This document shows, piece by piece, positions 1-5,402 of a stretch of DNA of 5,787 bases. The number at the start of each line of letters is the position of its first letter. Position 1 is the stretch's first letter. Origin of the DNA: Candidatus Accumulibacter iunctus (lineage in GTDB: Bacteria > Pseudomonadota > Gammaproteobacteria > Burkholderiales > Rhodocyclaceae); assembly GCA_002345025.1 (NCBI GenBank), contig DDUX01000095.1, positions 1 through 5,787 on the forward strand. Reading direction: 5' to 3'. A model generated the notes under the pieces. That model worked only from the letters and a program-made list of their open reading frames with translations, made no database searches and was not told the DNA's origin. The position numbers and the translations under genes were made by a program.

Positions 1-152
1 TATGGGATGTTAAAGATGGGCCAAGAGGCAGCGGCCGCGGCAGGCTCGATGCCCACCAGCAAGCCTTGCTGCTCCTCACAACCGCCAGCGCCCGTGCCAT
101 CGACCGTCACCTCGCTGGCGCCGGCTCGGTGCATGACTGGCTGCCTGCCGAC
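1..152. other. unassigned left edge, no gene supported
   Basis: No gene can be assigned here. On the plus strand a frame without an in-window start is open from base 3 to a TAA at 225-227. It has fairly high G/C at third positions up to about base 150, so it could be the tail of a gene entering from the left, but its residues match no family I recognise. On the minus strand an ATG at 134-132 opens a frame that runs out of the window with similar third-position bias, but it lacks a convincing ribosome binding site. The two readings exclude each other over most of their length. A small 6-bp hairpin (57-62 with 66-71) is present and unremarkable. Confidence 0.3.
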
Positions 153-169
153 TGTCGGAAAATTTTACA
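153..169 (+). promoter_or_regulatory. putative upstream activator site of the PEP-CTERM gene
   Basis: The 17-mer TGTCGGAAAATTTTACA has TGT/ACA ends around an AT-rich core and stands out in a GC-rich setting. It is centred near base 161, about 99 bases before the predicted transcription start of the sigma-54-type promoter at 234-250, a usual distance for an enhancer-binding activator. PEP-CTERM genes in exosortase-bearing betaproteobacteria are known to depend on RpoN and the PrsK/PrsR two-component pair. From memory, a motif of this shape recurs upstream of such genes, but I could not check that. Assignment to PrsR is therefore inference. The neighbouring AT-rich stretch at 200-216 could help DNA bending, but no clear IHF site is seen. 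Confidence 0.5.
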
Positions 170-233
170 TTCGGGTTCGGGCGGCGTCGCCCCTCGCGGA
201 AAAAAGTTTGTTAAATGGATCGGGTAATGGAAT

Positions 234-250
234 CGGTGCGATTCTTGCTT
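234..250 (+). promoter_or_regulatory. sigma-54 (-24/-12) promoter
   Basis: The sequence CGGTGCGATTCTTGCTT fits the sigma-54 pattern TGGCACG-N4-TTGCW. GG lies at 235-236 and GC at 247-248 with exactly ten bases between, and the flanking CG and TTGCTT also match. Transcription should begin near base 260, giving a leader of about 59 bases before the ATG at 319. A 5-bp hairpin (260-264 with 268-272) would sit at the very 5' end of that mRNA. No comparable -35/-10 promoter is evident between this site and the gene. The call rests on the pattern and on the gene class downstream. Confidence 0.6.
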
Positions 251-303
251 GTGCTCCGGCGAGCAATGCTCGGTTCGGAGGGGTGGTCGTTCATCGATTT
301 TTC

Positions 304-313
304 GAGGAGGAGG
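304..313 (+). promoter_or_regulatory. strong ribosome binding site of the small PEP-CTERM gene
   Basis: GAGGAGGAGG contains two overlapping AGGAGG cores, ending 8 and 5 bases before the ATG at 319. It is the best Shine-Dalgarno sequence in the window. It fixes the start of the 48-codon gene and argues against the longer reading of the same frame that begins at base 7. Confidence 0.8.
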
Positions 314-318
314 TTCCT

Positions 319-465
319 ATGCGTGCTCTGTCGTTGGTTGCGCTTCTGTTGTCGGTTTCTGCCCCCGCGTTTGCGGTCGCCAGCACGATTCCCGAACCGG
401 AGTCGTTGGCGCTGTTCGCAACAGCCGCCGCCGCGCTGTGGCTGGCCCGGGGTCGCAAGCCCTGA
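319..465 (+). CDS. minimal PEP-CTERM sorting-domain protein (48 aa)
   Basis: This 48-residue protein consists almost wholly of two export signals. Residues 1-19 are a signal peptide: MRA, a hydrophobic stretch LSLVALLLSVSAP, and an AFA cleavage site. Residues 25-48 are a textbook PEP-CTERM tail: the PEP motif at 25-27, a hydrophobic helix (about 29-42) and a basic end (ARGRKP). PEP-CTERM proteins are exported by Sec, then cut and processed by exosortase at the inner membrane, often as part of exopolysaccharide or floc formation. Only about five residues (VASTI) lie between the predicted signal-peptide cut and PEP, so there is no room for a passenger domain. The strong ribosome binding site and the sigma-54-type promoter upstream support a real gene and this start. 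It stands alone, facing glpK tail to tail. It could be a functional mini-substrate or the remnant of a longer gene. No exosortase gene is in the window. Confidence 0.8.
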   Translation: MRALSLVALLLSVSAPAFAVASTIPEPESLALFATAAAALWLARGRKP

Positions 466-473
466 TGCTGTGG

Positions 474-501
474 CGGGCGGGAGCCCGGACGCTCCCGCCC
501 G
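474..501 (+). terminator. GC-rich hairpin after the PEP-CTERM gene, probable terminator
   Basis: Bases 474-484 pair perfectly with 491-501 (11 bp, all G/C except one A-T pair) around a six-base loop. The stem begins nine bases after the TGA at 463-465. No T-tract follows, so it is not a classical intrinsic terminator. In GC-rich bacteria such stems often mark transcript ends or protect 3' ends. The position between convergent genes supports that reading. Confidence 0.55.
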
Positions 502-518
502 GCCCGGCGACGCGATCG

Positions 519-559
519 CTGCCGGGTACCGTCGGGCTGCGCCGGCCGATACCCGGCAG
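519..559. terminator. second hairpin in the convergent gap, possible terminator for glpK
   Basis: CTGCCGGGTA at 519-528 is the exact inverse of TACCCGGCAG at 550-559. Inside, TCGG at 532-535 can pair with CCGA at 546-549, giving a long interrupted stem. It lies about 50 bases past the glpK stop codon on the minus strand and, with the hairpin at 474-501, fills most of the gap between the two converging genes. Neither side has a run of T, so a terminator role is likely from position but not shown by sequence. Confidence 0.4.
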
Positions 560-608
560 GCGACTCCGGACGAGGTGAACGTTTCGGGCCATGTCCGCCT
601 GCCGGCGG

Positions 609-2123
609 TCAGTCGGCGACGGCCCAGTGGCGGCTGCGTTCGACCGCTCGCCGCCACCCGTCGAGCAGTGTCGCTCGCTGATCGGCAGACATAGCGGGCT
701 CGAAGCGCCGTTCGGCCTGCCACAACGACGCCAGTTCGGCTTCGTCGCGCCAGAAGCCGACCGCCAGTCCGGCGAGGTAAGCCGCACCGAGAGCCGTGGT
801 TTCGGTGATGCGCGGGCGGACCACGGGTACGCCGAGCAGGTCGGACTGGAACTGCAGGAGCAGATCGTTGGCGGCAGCGCCACCGTCGACCCGCAGTTCA
901 CGCAGACGCTCACCGCAGTCCAGTTCCATCGCGACGAGAACCTCGGCGCTCTGGAAGGCGATCGCTTCGAGTGCCGCGCGCGCGACGTGAGCACGGGTGG
1001 TGCCGCGGGTCATGCCGAGCAGTGCACCGCGCGCGTAGGGATCCCAATAGGGCGCACCGAGACCGGTGTGCGCCGGGACCAGATAGATGCCACCACTGTC
1101 CGGGACCGAAGACGCCAGCGCCTCGATCTCGTCCGAACGGGAAATCATCCCGAGACCATCGCGCATCCACTGCACGACGGCACCGCCCATGAAGACGCTG
1201 CCTTCGAGAAGGTAGGTCGTTTCCTCGTTGCGCCGCCAACCGATCGTTGCCAGCAGGCGGTGGCGCGAGTTCATCGCCTGCTGGCCGGTATTGATCAGCA
1301 GGAAGCAGCCGGTGCCATAGGTGTTCTTGGCCATGCCGGGCTCGAAACACGCCTGGCCAAAGGTCGCAGCCTGCTGGTCGCCGGCGATGCCGGCGAGCGG
1401 CACCTCGGCGCCGAGCAGTGCGCCATCGAGGGTGGTGACGAGGCCACTGCTGTCGACCACCTGCGGCAGGACCGCCGGCGGGATGTCGAGCAGCGCGAGA
1501 AGCGTTTCATCCCAGCAGTTGCGGCGAATGTCGAAGAGCAGGGTGCGCGAGGCATTCGACGCGTCGGTGACGTGCACCCGGCCGGCGGACAGTTTCCACG
1601 CCAGCCAGCAATCGATCGTCCCGAAGGCCAGTTCGCCGCGTTCGGCGCGGGCGCGGGCCCCCGGAATGTGGTCGAGCAGCCATTTCAGCTTGGTGCCGGA
1701 AAAGTAGGCATCGACCACCAGCCCGGTGCGCTCGCGGAACGTCTCGGCATGGCCGGCGGCAGACAGTGAATCGCAAAGGCCGGCGGTGCGCCGGTCCTGC
1801 CAGACGATCGCCCGATGCAGCGGCTCGCCGCTCGCGCGATCCCAGAGGACGGTGGTCTCGCGCTGGTTGGTGAGGCCGACGGCGGCGAGCCGATCGGCTG
1901 GCACGGCGTTCTCGCGCAACACGGCGCGGGCGACGGCGAGCTGCGTCCGCCAGATGTCGTTGGCGTCATGCTCGACCCATCCCGGCTGCGGGTAGTGCTG
2001 CGTGTACTCCTGCTGGGCAACGCCGTGGATCGTCCCGTCACGCGCGAAAAGGATCGCCCGTGAGCTGGTCGTTCCCTGGTCGAGCGCGAGGATCAACGGC
2101 TGGCTGGTGCTGGCTTGCGGCAT
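609..2123 (-). CDS. glpK: glycerol kinase
   Basis: This cytoplasmic FGGY-family kinase transfers phosphate from ATP to glycerol to make sn-glycerol 3-phosphate, the entry point to glycerolipid synthesis and glycolysis. At 504 residues it is full length (E. coli 502). The N-terminal phosphate-binding motif DQGTTSSRA is at 15-23. Glycerol contacts are intact: NQRET (R88, E89), W108 in IVWQD and Y140. The catalytic base is D249 in AGIAGDQQAA. The ATP-domain motifs NTYGTGCF (267-274) and RVDGGAAAND (411-420) are present. The GGKGGTR loop that binds fructose 1,6-bisphosphate in the E. coli enzyme is absent: residues 231-243 read TLDGALLGAEVPL. The start is the ATG at 2123, with GGAGG (2131-2135, minus strand) seven bases upstream. 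The TetR gene ends 39 bases upstream on the same strand, so co-transcription is plausible. No glpF or glpD is adjacent. Confidence 0.96.
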   Translation of the reverse strand: MPQASTSQPLILALDQGTTSSRAILFARDGTIHGVAQQEYTQHYPQPGWVEHDANDIWRTQLAVARAVLRENAVPADRLAAVGLTNQRETTVLWDRASGEPLHRAIVWQDRRTAGLCDSLSAAGHAETFRERTGLVVDAYFSGTKLKWLLDHIPGARARAERGELAFGTIDCWLAWKLSAGRVHVTDASNASRTLLFDIRRNCWDETLLALLDIPPAVLPQVVDSSGLVTTLDGALLGAEVPLAGIAGDQQAATFGQACFEPGMAKNTYGTGCFLLINTGQQAMNSRHRLLATIGWRRNEETTYLLEGSVFMGGAVVQWMRDGLGMISRSDEIEALASSVPDSGGIYLVPAHTGLGAPYWDPYARGALLGMTRGTTRAHVARAALEAIAFQSAEVLVAMELDCGERLRELRVDGGAAANDLLLQFQSDLLGVPVVRPRITETTALGAAYLAGLAVGFWRDEAELASLWQAERRFEPAMSADQRATLLDGWRRAVERSRHWAVAD

Positions 2124-2162
2124 CGGACAACCTCCGGCAATGAAAAACGGCAGGCGGTGACT

Positions 2163-2771
2163 TCAGGTGGCATCGCCAGGCTGCTGCTGCCGCTGGCGAA
2201 CGATCAGTTCGGCGATCCAGCGCTTGAACTCGGCGATTCGCGGATCATAGTTTTCGCACGCCATCAGGCTCTGCCCGAAAACGTAGGCGTAGAGGAGAAG
2301 GCTGCGGCTTTTCGCCACTTCCTCGGAGGAACCGAGCGCGACAAAGAGTTTGCGCGTCGCCTCGAGGCGCCATGTGTCGACCTCGGCGACGACGGCCGCC
2401 GCCTGCGCGTCGCGCCGCGCCCATTCCCGCACCGCCAGTTCGATCGACATTCCCTTGCGGTTGCGGGTGGCCGAGTAGATGTCGATCAGATGCAGCAGTT
2501 GTTGCTCCTCGGTTCCCGGCGTGGCGACGGTCTGCTTCTCGATGTCACGGATGCGGCCATCACGCCAGACCTGCAGGACGGCCTCGACGAGGTCGCCGCG
2601 ATCCTTGAAATGCCAGTAGAAACTGCCCTTGGTGACACCGAAGCTCTTCGCCAGGACTTCGACCCGCATGCCGTTGACTCCCTGCTCGGCGAGATTGTCG
2701 ATCGCCGCCTGAATCCATTCGTTGCGGCCAAGAGCGGCACGCGGTCGGGTATTCGGGTGCTTCATCGTCAT
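2163..2771 (-). CDS. TetR/AcrR-family transcriptional regulator
   Basis: A 202-residue, typical-length TetR-type repressor. The N-terminal DNA-binding domain covers about residues 15-62: RNEWIQAAIDNLAEQG forms the first helix, and the helix-turn-helix runs through VEVLAKSFGVTKGSFYWHF (about 38-55), the family hallmark, followed by KDRGDLVEAV. The C-terminal part (about 65-202) is helical and variable, as expected for a ligand-binding and dimer domain, so the inducer cannot be read from it. The frame stays open up to 2927, but that extension would run through the operator repeats. The start is placed at ATG 2771, behind AGGAAAGGA, with ATG 2765 as a close alternative (200 aa). It diverges from etfB across a 215-base region with two inverted repeats and precedes glpK by 39 bases. 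Likely role (inference): repression of etfBA and its own gene, perhaps with a fatty-acid or acyl-CoA-type ligand. Confidence 0.93.
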   Translation of the reverse strand: MTMKHPNTRPRAALGRNEWIQAAIDNLAEQGVNGMRVEVLAKSFGVTKGSFYWHFKDRGDLVEAVLQVWRDGRIRDIEKQTVATPGTEEQQLLHLIDIYSATRNRKGMSIELAVREWARRDAQAAAVVAEVDTWRLEATRKLFVALGSSEEVAKSRSLLLYAYVFGQSLMACENYDPRIAEFKRWIAELIVRQRQQQPGDAT

Positions 2772-2803
2772 CTGGTCCTTTCCTGAAACGCGCGCGTAGG
2801 GCA

Positions 2804-2812
2804 ATATTATCA
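2804..2812 (-). promoter_or_regulatory. possible extended -10 promoter of the TetR gene
   Basis: Read on the minus strand, TGATAATAT has the extended -10 form TGn-TAATAT and lies about 33 bases before the ATG at 2771. No good -35 hexamer is seen 16-18 bases further upstream, which is acceptable for an extended -10 promoter. It is one of few AT-rich spots in the region. If it is used, the operators at 2857-2896 lie roughly 60-100 bases upstream of its start site. Confidence 0.35.
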
Positions 2813-2841
2813 GCTTGAGCCGCAAGCCTCCGGCCGCAGCC

Positions 2842-2870
2842 TTGACAGCCAGCGATCCATACGGTACCGT
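2842..2870 (+). promoter_or_regulatory. likely sigma-70 promoter of etfBA
   Basis: A perfect -35 hexamer TTGACA at 2842-2847 is followed after 17 bases by TACCGT at 2865-2870, a weak -10 with T, A and final T conserved. Transcription would start near 2877, leaving a leader of about 110 bases before etfB. The first inverted repeat (2857-2874) covers the -10 and the second (2877-2896) begins at the start site, which is where a repressor would block RNA polymerase. Confidence 0.45.
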
Positions 2871-2874
2871 ACGC
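2857..2874. promoter_or_regulatory. TetR operator-like inverted repeat 1
   Basis: CCATACGGTACCGTACGC contains the perfect 12-bp palindrome TACGGTACCGTA (2860-2871). Its left half shares ATCCATACG (from 2855) with repeat 2 (from 2876). The two centres, 2865.5 and 2886.5, are 21 bp apart, so both sites face the same side of the helix. Spacing and position between divergent genes, one of them a TetR gene, make this the probable binding site of that regulator. Confidence 0.65.
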
Positions 2875-2876
2875 AA

Positions 2877-2896
2877 TCCATACGATTCGGTATGGA
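2877..2896. promoter_or_regulatory. TetR operator-like inverted repeat 2
   Basis: TCCATACGATTCGGTATGGA has perfect 7-bp arms (TCCATAC / GTATGGA) around a six-base centre. It is the more complete of the two sites and, together with repeat 1, suggests a half-site of CCATACG. It overlaps the predicted etfB transcription start. TetR proteins usually bind such 15-20 bp palindromes as dimers or pairs of dimers. Confidence 0.7.
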
Positions 2897-2986
2897 CCAT
2901 TGTCTGGCCAGAATTCGGGAATGTCAAACGTCGCCTGCGGGACGACGCCTGGCATTGCTTTGCGTGTAGTGATCAAGGAGAAGAAA

Positions 2987-3736
2987 GTGAAGATCCTCGT
3001 TCCAGTCAAACGGGTGGTGGATTACAACGTCAAGGTTCGCGTCAAGCCGGATGCGAGTGACGTCGATCTGGCCAACGTCAAGATGTCGATGAATCCCTTC
3101 GACGAGATCGCCGTCGAGGAAGCCGTTCGTCTCAAGGAGGCCGGTATCGCGACCGAAGTGGTGGCGGTTTCGGCAGGCGTAGCCAACTGTCAGGAGACCT
3201 TGCGCACGGCGATGGCGATTGGCGCCGATCGCGGCATCCTGATCCAGACCGACGTCGAACTGCAGCCACTGGCAGTCGCCAAGCTGCTGCAGGCGGTGTG
3301 TGCGAAGGAACAGCCGCAACTCGTCCTTTGCGGCAAGCAGGCGATCGACGACGACGCCAACCAGACCGGCCAGATGCTGGCAGGGCTGATGGGCTGGCCG
3401 CAGGCGACCTTTGCTTCGAAGCTCGTCGTCGCCGGACAACAGGCGACCGTGACGCGGGAGATCGACGGTGGCCTGGAGACCATCGAGGTCGTGCTGCCTG
3501 CTGTCGTCAGCACCGATCTGCGCCTCAACGAGCCCCGTTACGCGACCTTGCCGAACATCATGAAGGCCAAGAGAAAGCCGCTCGAGACGACGACTCCGGC
3601 AGCGCTTGGTGTCGATGTCGCGCCGCGCCTGAAGACGCTGAAGGCGGCAGAGCCGCCGAAGCGGACCGCCGGCATCAAGGTGGCAGATGCCGCCGATCTG
3701 GTACTGAAACTCAAGACTGAAGCAAAGGTGATCTGA
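2987..3736 (+). CDS. etfB: electron transfer flavoprotein beta subunit
   Basis: EtfB pairs with EtfA to form the soluble ETF that accepts electrons from acyl-CoA and related dehydrogenases and hands them to ETF:quinone oxidoreductase. The 249-residue length is standard. It begins KILVPVKRVVDYNVKVRVK; MNPFDEIA (35-42) and GKQAIDDDANQTGQM (116-130) are conserved nucleotide-binding-fold segments. The stretch VTREIDGGLETIEVVLP (155-171) closely follows the family signature. The dehydrogenase recognition loop is RYATLPNIMKAKRK (184-197), with L188 at the place of the human anchor Leu195. The start is GTG 2987, behind AAGGAG at 2975-2980. The frame is open back to ATG 2900, but that adds 29 non-conserved residues and has no such ribosome binding site. 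etfA follows after one base. The operators upstream suggest TetR control. Confidence 0.97.
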   Translation: MKILVPVKRVVDYNVKVRVKPDASDVDLANVKMSMNPFDEIAVEEAVRLKEAGIATEVVAVSAGVANCQETLRTAMAIGADRGILIQTDVELQPLAVAKLLQAVCAKEQPQLVLCGKQAIDDDANQTGQMLAGLMGWPQATFASKLVVAGQQATVTREIDGGLETIEVVLPAVVSTDLRLNEPRYATLPNIMKAKRKPLETTTPAALGVDVAPRLKTLKAAEPPKRTAGIKVADAADLVLKLKTEAKVI

Positions 3737-3737
3737 C

Positions 3738-4670
3738 ATGGCCATTCTCGTTATTGCTGAACACGACGATAGCTCGATCAAGGCGGCAACCCTCAATGCC
3801 GTCACCGCGGCGACGAAGCTTGGTGGCGAGGTCCACCTGCTGGTGGCCGGCAGCAACTGCGCCGCAGCAGCCGCTGCAGCGGCGCGCATCAGCGGCGTCG
3901 GCAAGGTCCTGCTGGCCGACGCGCCACACTATGCGGACCAGTCGCCGGAGAACGTCGCGGCGCTGCTGGTGAGCATCGCTGGGGCCTATTCGCACCTGCT
4001 GGCAGCGGCGACGACCCGGGGCAAGAACTGCATGCCGCGCGTCGCGGCGCTGCTCGATGTCGCGCAGATTTCGGAGATCTCCGGCGTCGAGTCGGCCGAC
4101 ACCTTCGTGCGCCCGATCTACGCCGGCAACGTTGTCGCCACCGTCCAGTCGGCCGATCCGGTCAAGGTCATCACGGTACGCGCGACGGCCTTCGAGGCGG
4201 CAGGTGAGGGTGGCAGTGCGGCCATCGAGAGCCTGCCGGCCGGACCGGATCTCGGCCTCAGCCGACTGTTGGGCCGCGAACTGACGAAGTCCGAGCGGCC
4301 GGAGCTGACGGCTGCGAAAGTGATCGTCTCGGGTGGCCGCGGCATGGCCAACGGCGAGAACTTCCACCGCCTGCTCGAACCTCTGGCCGACAAGCTCGGC
4401 GCAGCACTAGGCGCTTCACGGGCAGCGGTCGATGCCGGCTTCGTGCCGAACGATTATCAGGTCGGCCAGACGGGCAAGATCGTCGCGCCACAGCTGTACA
4501 TTGCCGTCGGCATCTCCGGCGCCATCCAGCATCTCGCCGGAATGAAGGACAGCAAGATCATCGTCGCGATCAACAAGGATGCCGAGGCACCGATCTTCCA
4601 GGTCGCTGATTATGGCCTGGTGGCCGACCTGTTCGAGGTCCTGCCGGCGCTGCAGGCGGAACTCGGCTGA
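3738..4670 (+). CDS. etfA: electron transfer flavoprotein alpha subunit
   Basis: EtfA is the FAD-carrying subunit of ETF, and at 310 residues it has the usual bacterial length. The N-terminal domain (about 1-185) starts MAILVIAEHD and contains the typical block ATTRGKNCMPRVAALLDVAQISEI (91-114). The C-terminal FAD domain includes SGGRGM (198-203), LGASRAAVDAG (224-234), and the ETF-alpha signature LYIAVGISGAIQHLAGM through IVAIN (253-279), followed by FQVADYGLVADLFEVLP. All key blocks are present, so the protein should be functional. The start ATG lies one base after the etfB TGA, with AGGTG just upstream inside etfB, so the two are surely translated from one mRNA. No acyl-CoA dehydrogenase or ETF:quinone oxidoreductase gene follows. 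The next gene, a CbiM-like protein, begins 22 bases on. Confidence 0.97.
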   Translation: MAILVIAEHDDSSIKAATLNAVTAATKLGGEVHLLVAGSNCAAAAAAAARISGVGKVLLADAPHYADQSPENVAALLVSIAGAYSHLLAAATTRGKNCMPRVAALLDVAQISEISGVESADTFVRPIYAGNVVATVQSADPVKVITVRATAFEAAGEGGSAAIESLPAGPDLGLSRLLGRELTKSERPELTAAKVIVSGGRGMANGENFHRLLEPLADKLGAALGASRAAVDAGFVPNDYQVGQTGKIVAPQLYIAVGISGAIQHLAGMKDSKIIVAINKDAEAPIFQVADYGLVADLFEVLPALQAELG

Positions 4671-4684
4671 GCGGGCAGTCAGGA

Positions 4685-4705
4685 CAGGCAGCGTGAACGT
4701 GCCTG
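4685..4705 (+). promoter_or_regulatory. small hairpin around the start codon of the CbiM-like gene
   Basis: CAGGCA at 4685-4690 can pair with TGCCTG at 4700-4705, leaving the GTG start (4693) in a nine-base loop and part of the weak Shine-Dalgarno in the stem. A competing pairing, GTCAGG (4678-4683) with CCTGAC (4702-4707), is also possible. These could lower translation of the third gene relative to etfBA. Short stems of this kind arise easily by chance. Confidence 0.25.
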
Positions 4706-5358
4706 ACGGTCTGCTCGACACGGCCTGGACGGTCTTCGCCTGGGTCGTCTTCGCTGCGACGGCTCTTCTTGCCGCCAGGCGCGCGCCGTGGCGCCTGCTG
4801 ACCGACAGTGCACGTCTGAATGCGTTCCTGGCGATGATCGTCGCGCTGATCCTGCTCTGGCACCTGCAGGCCGGGGTCAAACCCGGCCTGTCGCTGCACC
4901 TGCTCGGAGCGACGGTTTTCACCCTTTGCTTTGGCTGGCCACTGGCTTTCATCGGCCTCAGCTTGGTTCTCCTCGGCGTCACGCTGAACGGCGCCGCCGG
5001 CTGGCAGGCCTTCGCCGTCAATGCCCTGCTCATGGCCGGTGTCGGCGTCGCCGTCAGTCACGCGGCTCACCGGCTGGTCGACCGCCTGCTGCCGGCTCAC
5101 CTGTTCGTTTTCATTTTCTGCAAGGGCTTCTTCACTTCGGCGCTGGCACTGATCGCCGTCGGCCTGGCGTCGAGCCTGGTGTTCGCGGTCGCCGGCACCT
5201 ATCCCGGCCAGTACCTGATGGACGAGTACCTGCCCTACTTCTTCCTGCTTGGCTTTTCCGAGGCCTGGCTGTCGGGAATGCTGAGTACCCTGCTTGCCGT
5301 CTATCGACCGCAACTGCTCGCGGATAGCGGTGACGCCCTCTTTTCGGGACGAGAATGA
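4693..5358 (+). CDS. CbiM-like membrane protein (ECF-type S-component family)
   Basis: A 221-residue integral membrane protein with about six or seven hydrophobic segments (roughly 11-27, 43-58, 65-80, 83-98, 105-125, 137-167, 178-203). The N-terminus MNVPDGLLD resembles the MHIxDGxL opening of CbiM/NikM, the substrate-binding components of energy-coupling cobalt and nickel importers. GLSLHLLGATV (65-75, H69) matches the second conserved His region, and GFSEAWLSGMLSTLLAVYRPQLL resembles the family's C-terminal block. Position 2, whose His coordinates the metal in NikM, is Asn here, so cobalt or nickel binding in the known manner is doubtful. No CbiN, CbiQ or CbiO gene lies in the window. The start is GTG 4693 with a weak AGGACAGG upstream; the upstream part of the open frame overlaps etfA in another frame and is not coding. 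The 22-base gap suggests co-transcription with etfBA. Substrate unknown. Confidence 0.8.
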   Translation: MNVPDGLLDTAWTVFAWVVFAATALLAARRAPWRLLTDSARLNAFLAMIVALILLWHLQAGVKPGLSLHLLGATVFTLCFGWPLAFIGLSLVLLGVTLNGAAGWQAFAVNALLMAGVGVAVSHAAHRLVDRLLPAHLFVFIFCKGFFTSALALIAVGLASSLVFAVAGTYPGQYLMDEYLPYFFLLGFSEAWLSGMLSTLLAVYRPQLLADSGDALFSGRE

Positions 5359-5402
5359 GCCCACTGCACGACGCCCCACGGCGCCAGCGCAAGCCTTGCT
5401 GA
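5355..5402 (+). other. 15-codon ORF bridging two genes, possible coupling leader
   Basis: An ATG at 5355 overlaps the CbiM-like stop (ATGA) and opens 15 codons (MSPLHDAPRRQRKPC). Its TGA at 5400-5402 overlaps the ATG of the FimV-like gene (TGATG). The peptide resembles nothing I know. Since the FimV-like gene has no evident Shine-Dalgarno, terminating ribosomes could reinitiate there. This is a geometric observation only, and chance cannot be excluded. Confidence 0.25.

Noticed and set aside
59..71. GCAAGCCTTGCTG occurs at 59-71 and again at 5389-5401
   Set aside because: A single 13-base match is not surprising in a window of this size, and the flanks differ.
7..465. A 152-residue plus-strand reading that ends in the PEP-CTERM tail
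   Set aside because: The internal signal peptide, the very strong ribosome binding site at 304-313 and the sigma-54-type promoter at 234-250 all place the true start at 319. The upstream part has no protein character.
591..1769. Long plus-strand open frame across glpK
   Set aside because: It is the opposite-strand shadow of a fully conserved glycerol kinase, a common effect in GC-rich DNA, and its residues match no family.
2115..2786. Plus-strand open frame across the TetR gene
   Set aside because: The minus strand encodes an intact TetR protein with a clear helix-turn-helix. The plus reading has no recognisable features.
2772..2927. N-terminal extension of the TetR gene to an ATG at 2927
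   Set aside because: It would run through both operator palindromes and the etfB promoter, and the family starts shortly before the helix-turn-helix.
2900..2986. Upstream ATG start for etfB
   Set aside because: The added 29 residues are not part of ETF-beta, while GTG 2987 has an ideal AAGGAG and gives the conserved N-terminus.
2924..3904. Long minus-strand frame antisense to etfB and etfA
   Set aside because: It shadows two conserved genes and crosses their junction. No family resemblance is seen.
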